Shown here in pieces: positions 59,962 to 64,000 of a stretch of 64,000 nt of DNA. Numbering within the stretch: position 1 is the stretch's first letter; the number at the start of each line of letters is the position of its first letter. The position numbers were made by a program, and so were the translations under genes. The DNA comes from Rhaphigaster nebulosa (taxonomy: Eukaryota > Arthropoda > Insecta > Hemiptera > Pentatomidae), in assembly GCA_948150685.1 (NCBI GenBank), contig OX411306.1, positions 35,425,539 through 35,489,538 on the forward strand, written 5' to 3'. The notes under the pieces are model-generated. The model searched no databases. It worked only from the letters and a program-made list of their open reading frames with translations, and was not told the origin of the DNA.

Positions 59962-60234
59962 TTACGGAGTGTCCTTAAATACCTTGAAGATCTGAAATTC
60001 CGCTTCAATTTTTTGCGTCGGGAAAAATCGGAAATCCGGTTTTAAAAACAGCCAGTCATCAAGAATGTTTGGTTTTAATTCTAATAATTCCATTTTTCCA
60101 TCAAAAAGTGCGTAAAATATTGAGAAGAAGGTTGATTTAGTGTTACCTTTACCATATTCAATTCCATGAAACCTAAAAAAAGCCTTGTTGCACTGCCTAT
60201 GTTCAGGATCAACGTCGGAATTACAGAAAAACAT
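59962..60234 (-). CDS. Unidentified 90-codon open frame
   Basis: A continuous minus-strand frame with coding-like composition: MFFCNSDVDPEHRQCNKAFF, RFHGIEYGKGNTKSTFFSIF, KMELLELKPNILDDWLFLKP, then DFRFFPTQKIEAEFQIFKVF and a TAA. Amino-acid use is balanced (Gly, Pro, Asp, Trp, His present), unlike random AT-rich frames. No signal peptide, transmembrane segment or known motif was recognised. It lies inside the receptor intron about 900 bases from the TM3-TM4 exon's 3' side and could be a retrocopy, a fragment of a mobile element, or a nested exon. Confidence 0.3.
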   Translation of the reverse strand: MFFCNSDVDPEHRQCNKAFFRFHGIEYGKGNTKSTFFSIFYALFDGKMELLELKPNILDDWLFLKPDFRFFPTQKIEAEFQIFKVFKDTP

Positions 60235-60557
60235 TATTAGTATTCACATACTGATTTTTTAAAAAAAAGATACTTAACAATTATCCAATAACAACTAATT
60301 TAAATATTTTTGTAACTTGTGTGATATTGTCATGATTATGTCCATAATCTAATATTTATTTCACCGTAATATATGAACCTAGCCACTATTTTTAACAAAA
60401 CTACAAAAAGAGTTTAACATTCTTTATAAATTTTAAATTTCACAATGCACTTTCTCGGAATTAGGCTTTATAATCCCTGTTATTATTATTCCATCCCCTC
60501 TCCCAGACCTCTCTAAGTATTAATTATACCAAATGATGTTTTTTTTAACTATCTGAA

Positions 60558-60795
60558 TTATATTATATTTGGTATGTTGATTATGTCCGCGTAATGGCTG
60601 ATTGAGTTTTTTATAAGGTCAATTTTAGTATATTCAAAATCAAAATTATAATTACATGCTGTACTGTGTTGTGCTAAGGCGGTAATATTAATGTCTGTTT
60701 TGTTCTTACGATTTTTTTTATATTGCAAGATTCTAGTTTTCAACTTTTTAGAAGTTTCGCCATTACACGTCCTGTCAAAATTATAATTAATTTTA
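60558..60795 (-). pseudogene. Penelope-like element GIY-YIG endonuclease relic
   Basis: The minus strand reads NYNFDRTCNGETSKKLKTRI, LQYKKNRKNKTDINITALAQ, HSTACNYNFDFEYTKIDLIK. This matches the pattern YIGQTSKKLKTRI..HK....TALA.H....H.FDFD.TKI of the C-terminal GIY-YIG domain of Penelope-like retroelements (NGETSKKLKTRI for the GQT..KLKTRI box). The GIY and YIG strands upstream are lost and the frame ends in TAA after SHYADIINIPNII. No RT is nearby. It is a decayed fragment. Confidence 0.62.
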
Positions 60796-61110
60796 TAAGA
60801 ATGTAAAAATCATTATAATTCTTCTATAAGAAATAATATAAATGTATATTATCTAATTTCTTCTGTTGTAACTAATGTCTGTTGATATAATAATAATAGA
60901 TAGAGATGCTTCTTGCTACAAATCCTAGTCAATAGGTAATTACAATTAAAAAATAAATTAAAAAAAAAATCCTTGATATGAAAATTCATAGCTTCACTAT
61001 TTTTACACTTTCTCAACGATCACGTTGCCTCAATACTATCATATTTTTAAAAAACTATACTTATTGCTGTTTAATTATAGCTACATTAAAACATATGTGC
61101 ATTTACTAAC

Positions 61111-61355
61111 CCGCATTTGTGAGTCTTCTCCGTATTTGAAGTAGACAGCCCAGGGGAAGGTGATGGAGAGGGATATCATCCATATGACAATGACTGTTAT
61201 CTTGACCACGGTGGTGCTGATCCTCCACTTCATCGGGTAGCAGATGGCGAGGCATCGCTCCACAGAGATGGCTACTAGGGTATTTATGGAGGCGTTCACC
61301 GACACTCCCTGCAGGTAGGGGATCGTCTTGCAGATCAGCCAGCCCAGCTTCCAAG
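61111..61355 (-). CDS. SIFaR: Neuropeptide GPCR, SIFamide/NPFF-receptor-like, internal exon (TM3-TM4)
   Basis: This 245-base exon encodes ECL1, TM3, ICL2 and TM4 of the receptor whose last exon is at 3562-4248. The acceptor is TTTGCAG|CT (AG at 61356-61357); two bases complete a split codon, then TGG AAG CTG. The protein runs WKLGWLICKTIPYLQG (Cys 3.25 for the disulfide), VSVNASINTLVAISV, ERCLAICYPMKW, then TM4 VVKITVIVIWMISLSITFPW and YFKYGEDSQMR. The exon ends CGG|GTTAGT (donor GT at 61109-61110), phase 0, which fits the phase 0 start of the next exon. CKT.PY.QGVSV and TIPW/TFPW are SIFamide-receptor hallmarks. Oddity: the DRY box reads ERC. The exon is clearly less AT-rich than its surroundings. 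Exons for TM1, TM2 and the start codon are not visible before position 64000. Confidence 0.88.
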
Positions 61356-61493
61356 CTGCAAATAATTTGTCGTGTTGATTAATTTCACATATATGCTAAT
61401 GAGATTAAAAATATAACAAATAATTAGCATCATTAAAGTTACTTGTCTGCGGAACAACATCTAATTTTGATGTGATAACAAAGTCAAAATATG

Positions 61494-61590
61494 TACATAA
61501 ATTTATGTTCATGTTTACATAAATATGTGTTTATGTTTACATAAATATGTGTTTATGTTCACATAAATATGTGTTTATGTTTACATAAAT
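61494..61590. repeat. 22-bp tandem repeat
   Basis: About four copies of ACATAAATATGTGTTTATGT+TT with occasional C/T changes, 140-235 bases upstream (gene sense) of the TM3-TM4 exon acceptor. The unit is itself partly palindromic (ACATAAAT/ATTTATGT-like). Confidence 0.85.
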
Positions 61591-62130
61591 ATTTAATTGA
61601 AATATAGAAATATTCAATTTAAAATAATGTGACGTTACTGTTTATGTAAAAAAGATTTTACTTTGAGCTGTCTTATTGAAAAAGGGAATTGGATTTTGAC
61701 CGCAGAATCAATCTCGAGCCTAGAGAATATACGTTTAATTTCATTTAAATGTGCTGCAAAGAACTCCGCCGCCTCTAACAACGTTTCTCATTATGAAATG
61801 ACTGACTGTGACTTCATAAAGAAAGATGAGGATACATTTATTTAAATAGATTAATTCGACTCGAGGCTTTAAGGAACATTTGTTTCATTATAAGCAAAGG
61901 GAAATTATGTAGGAAATTACAGTTTAGTACAGATATGGGCTAAAATAGATACAGGAAACATAGAGGAAAAATATGTAAAAAAAGAAAGGAAAGTAAATAC
62001 TGTGAAACATTTAAAAATATGTAAAATGGATTAACCCTTTTAGTTCCAATCGAAAGTATTTTTCTATTTATATCAATTTATTTTGAGATAAAGTTCTCTC
62101 ACAATGCGAATATTAAGCCGTCACATACAT

Positions 62131-62137
<7 letters not shown>

Positions 62138-62177
<40 letters not shown>
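62138..62177. repeat. (AT)n microsatellite
   Basis: About 20 AT units abutting the left arm of the palindrome. Confidence 0.93.
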
Positions 62178-62180
<3 letters not shown>

Positions 62181-62337
62181 AATTAATAAGGATGTAATTT
62201 TTATGTTTTCACGTATTATCCTCTGTGACTTCTATATATATGTTTATGGGTCCTAGGTACATTTCGTGATATTTTAAACAATTTTAATCCTTTTAGTGCC
62301 AATGACAAATGATATATTATTATTATATATATTATAT

Positions 62338-62397
<60 letters not shown>

Positions 62398-62554
62398 TGT
62401 ATAATGCAATAATAATATATCATTTGTCATTGGCACTAAAAGGATTAAAATTGTTTAAAATATCACGAAATGTACCTAGGACCCATAAACATATATATAG
62501 AAGTCACAGAAGATAATACGTGAAAACATAAAAATTACATCCTTATTAATTTGT
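62178..62554. mobile_element. Near-perfect foldback element with AT-rich centre
   Basis: The left arm 62178-62324 (starting ACAAATTAATAAGGATGTAA) and right arm 62408-62554 are reverse complements over about 147 bases with, by eye, a single mismatch (TCCTCTG against TCTTCTG). The centre, 62325-62407, is almost pure AT. No ORF. The high arm identity implies recent formation or gene conversion. It could be a MITE, a foldback transposon or an inverted segmental duplication. Confidence 0.88.
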
Positions 62555-63435
62555 AACACCGCAAGCCAGAAAAAGTGGCGGTTATGTGATGATTATTAAT
62601 GTTTAATATTGCGTTGATAACTTGTTCCTGCGTTGATAATTTAAATGAACCTTTCCTCTGCATCATTCAATCAACTTTCTCAACTACCTAAATAACAGAA
62701 GACTGCAAGAGATCTAAAAAGAAATTCTCAATAAATTTACATGTTTTTTATACTTAGGGTTCTCCGAGTCCAAAGAATCATTTTCTGACACATTGCCTAT
62801 GGGCCTCTCGTTTTTCTATAATACTGGACTTTTATCGAAGAGATTTTATCATCATTTTCATGGGAATCAAAATGAATTTTTAGAAAAGATCTTCCATGGT
62901 AGAGTTCATGCTATAGGTCAATTCATTATATGATCATAATATTAGTACATCGAAGCTGGTTTTGAGTGACAAATGCAGTTTAGTTTGCATTGGTATGTAG
63001 TTAAACTGTTTCATTTTGGATGGATGATTAGCCGGTCTCAAAAATTAATTTTGTCCATTGTTTGACATTTTTGTCCGGAATGTTTTTTTGGTTCCATTTG
63101 GGTATAGACGAAAAAGTGTGAAGTTTAAACACTATTGGTTAAGGGCAAAGTTAGACCCTAAAGTTAGAAGCATAAAATTTGAAAAAAACAGTCAAAAATA
63201 CAATATTTTCTTTACATTCATTTATTTTAATAATGAAAAATGAAAGATGTCTATTATACGTCTTTTTTATACTAATGAAAATTATTCCAAACAATAATTG
63301 TCTTTAAATTATTTACTAGATCAAAAGTTGGTCACAGAAAAATAAATGTAACAAACAGAAAAATTGACAAAACTTGAAAATGTTTAGTAACAGTTGTTTC
63401 TAGTTTTACATTGATCTGTGATTAATAAAAAAAAA

Positions 63436-63466
63436 TCTAGTGCGGTGCGCGCATCACACAACTTTA
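63436..63466 (+). repeat. Short dispersed repeat G, copy 2
   Basis: TCTAGTGCGGTGCGCGCATC then ACACAACTTTA, the counterpart of 41213-41243. Confidence 0.6.
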
Positions 63467-64000
63467 AATCTTTAAAATTATTTTAAAGAGTTCACATAAA
63501 CACTACTTGAAAAAACTCAGCAGAATGCACTTCTTCAGGTCTTTTCTCACAATAGTATAATAAATTAGTTTTTAAATAACTTCAGCACTACAATTCTTTA
63601 CACTAAATATTTTTGGTTTGTTAAGCTGAAAATATATTTTAAAAGTTTCGGTTTAGTTTCCATGGAATCATTTTATTTCATTAAATAATATAAAGTAAAA
63701 ATAATTAAGTTAATTTCTACTTTTATGTTATTACAATACGTTGTTACAGAGCGTTTTATTAACAACAGGTTGGCGGCTTGGTGGGAGGAGGTTCGGTCGC
63801 ATTCGTCTTCTTCCGGAAGTGCTCGGTTTTCTCTCCTTATGACATTTGCTGTATCTTTTCTAATACATGACCGATTTGAATATTTGTTTTTTGTATTTTA
63901 GAGAATTTAATTACCTTTCATATGATTTCTAATAAAATTTACCATAAAATGCTCACTTTTTGAGTTATGCGTAAATAAAATTTTTTTCCGCTACACTACA

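Larger units (their letters stand above)
4249..61110 (-). other. About 57-kb intron of the SIFamide-receptor-like gene
   Basis: The intron is bounded by donor GTTAGT (RC of 61105-61110) and a T-rich acceptor ending TTTCAG (RC of 4249 onward). Joining the flanking exons gives ...EDSQMR|TCTEEWP..., in frame and colinear with family members across TM4-ECL2. No host exon for this gene was recognised in between. The content is transposable-element debris described in separate entries. An unseen small exon in ECL2 cannot be excluded, but the phase match argues against one. Confidence 0.75.
61356..64000 (-). other. 5'-ward intron of the receptor gene
   Basis: Continues upstream of the TM3-TM4 exon. 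Outside the tandem repeat and the palindrome I see no exon-like block with TM1 or TM2 signatures. Repeat G copy 2 is at 63436-63466. A less AT-rich block at 63765-63840 (GGCGGCTTGGTGGGAGGAGG) has no recognised frame and may be a repeat end. Confidence 0.45.

Noticed and set aside
61106..61354. Alternative minus frame across the TM3-TM4 exon
   Set aside because: It is the shifted reading of the same exon; only the other frame shows GPCR motifs and fits the splice phases.
62141..62400. AT tracts as an origin or attachment site
   Set aside because: Simple AT microsatellites adjoining a foldback element; nothing specific to replication or integration.

Overview
The window is strongly AT-rich animal DNA with no bacterial gene architecture. 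It looks like an insect nuclear genome. The evidence is a spliced neuropeptide G-protein-coupled receptor gene, LINE remnants of Jockey and endonuclease-reverse transcriptase type, a Penelope-like GIY-YIG remnant, several tRNA-derived SINEs, hAT-like MITEs and long AT microsatellites. A hemipteran is possible, but that is an impression and not a demonstration.

The only convincing host gene is on the minus strand. Its last coding exon is at 3562-4248 and the preceding exon at 61111-61355. Both splice sites keep the frame (phase 0), and together they encode transmembrane segments 3-7 and the C-terminal tail of a rhodopsin-class receptor, most like the SIFamide / neuropeptide FF receptor family. 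Exons for the N-terminus and TM1-TM2 must lie beyond position 64000. Positions 1-3561 are 3' UTR and downstream flank. Nearly everything else (4249-61110) is one intron of about 57 kb.

That intron is a layered graveyard of transposable elements. From left to right it holds: a possible P450-like relic (5.6 kb); repeat family C (6.9 and 13.3 kb); repeat family D (8.2, 15.0 and 39.7 kb); an intact-looking tRNA-type SINE with a poly-T tail (11.5 kb; second copy 52.1 kb); a second SINE family nested in a family D copy with a clean target-site duplication (15.4 kb); a LINE RT relic and two more SINE-like sequences (19.2-20.4 kb); repeat family A (21.8, 33.7, 35.5, 39.5 and 56.4 kb), joined to family B at 34.7 and 55.7 kb; a Jockey 3' half (26.8-28.4 kb) and a Jockey 5' half (37.4-39.5 kb); foldback elements (31.0 and 37.1 kb) and a MITE (40.3 kb); RT C-terminal relics (49.4 and 53.5 kb); and a Penelope-like GIY-YIG relic (60.6 kb). 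Just upstream of the TM3-TM4 exon there is a 22-bp tandem repeat and a near-perfect 147-bp-arm palindrome (62.2-62.6 kb).

The most interesting structural signals are a recurrent hammerhead-ribozyme-like core (CTGANGA, short hairpin, GAAAC) at about eight sites, a 32-33 codon reading frame kept open in two diverged family A copies, the poly-T-tailed SINE, and the near-identical palindrome at 62 kb. No complete mobile element ORF and no novel multi-gene system was found.
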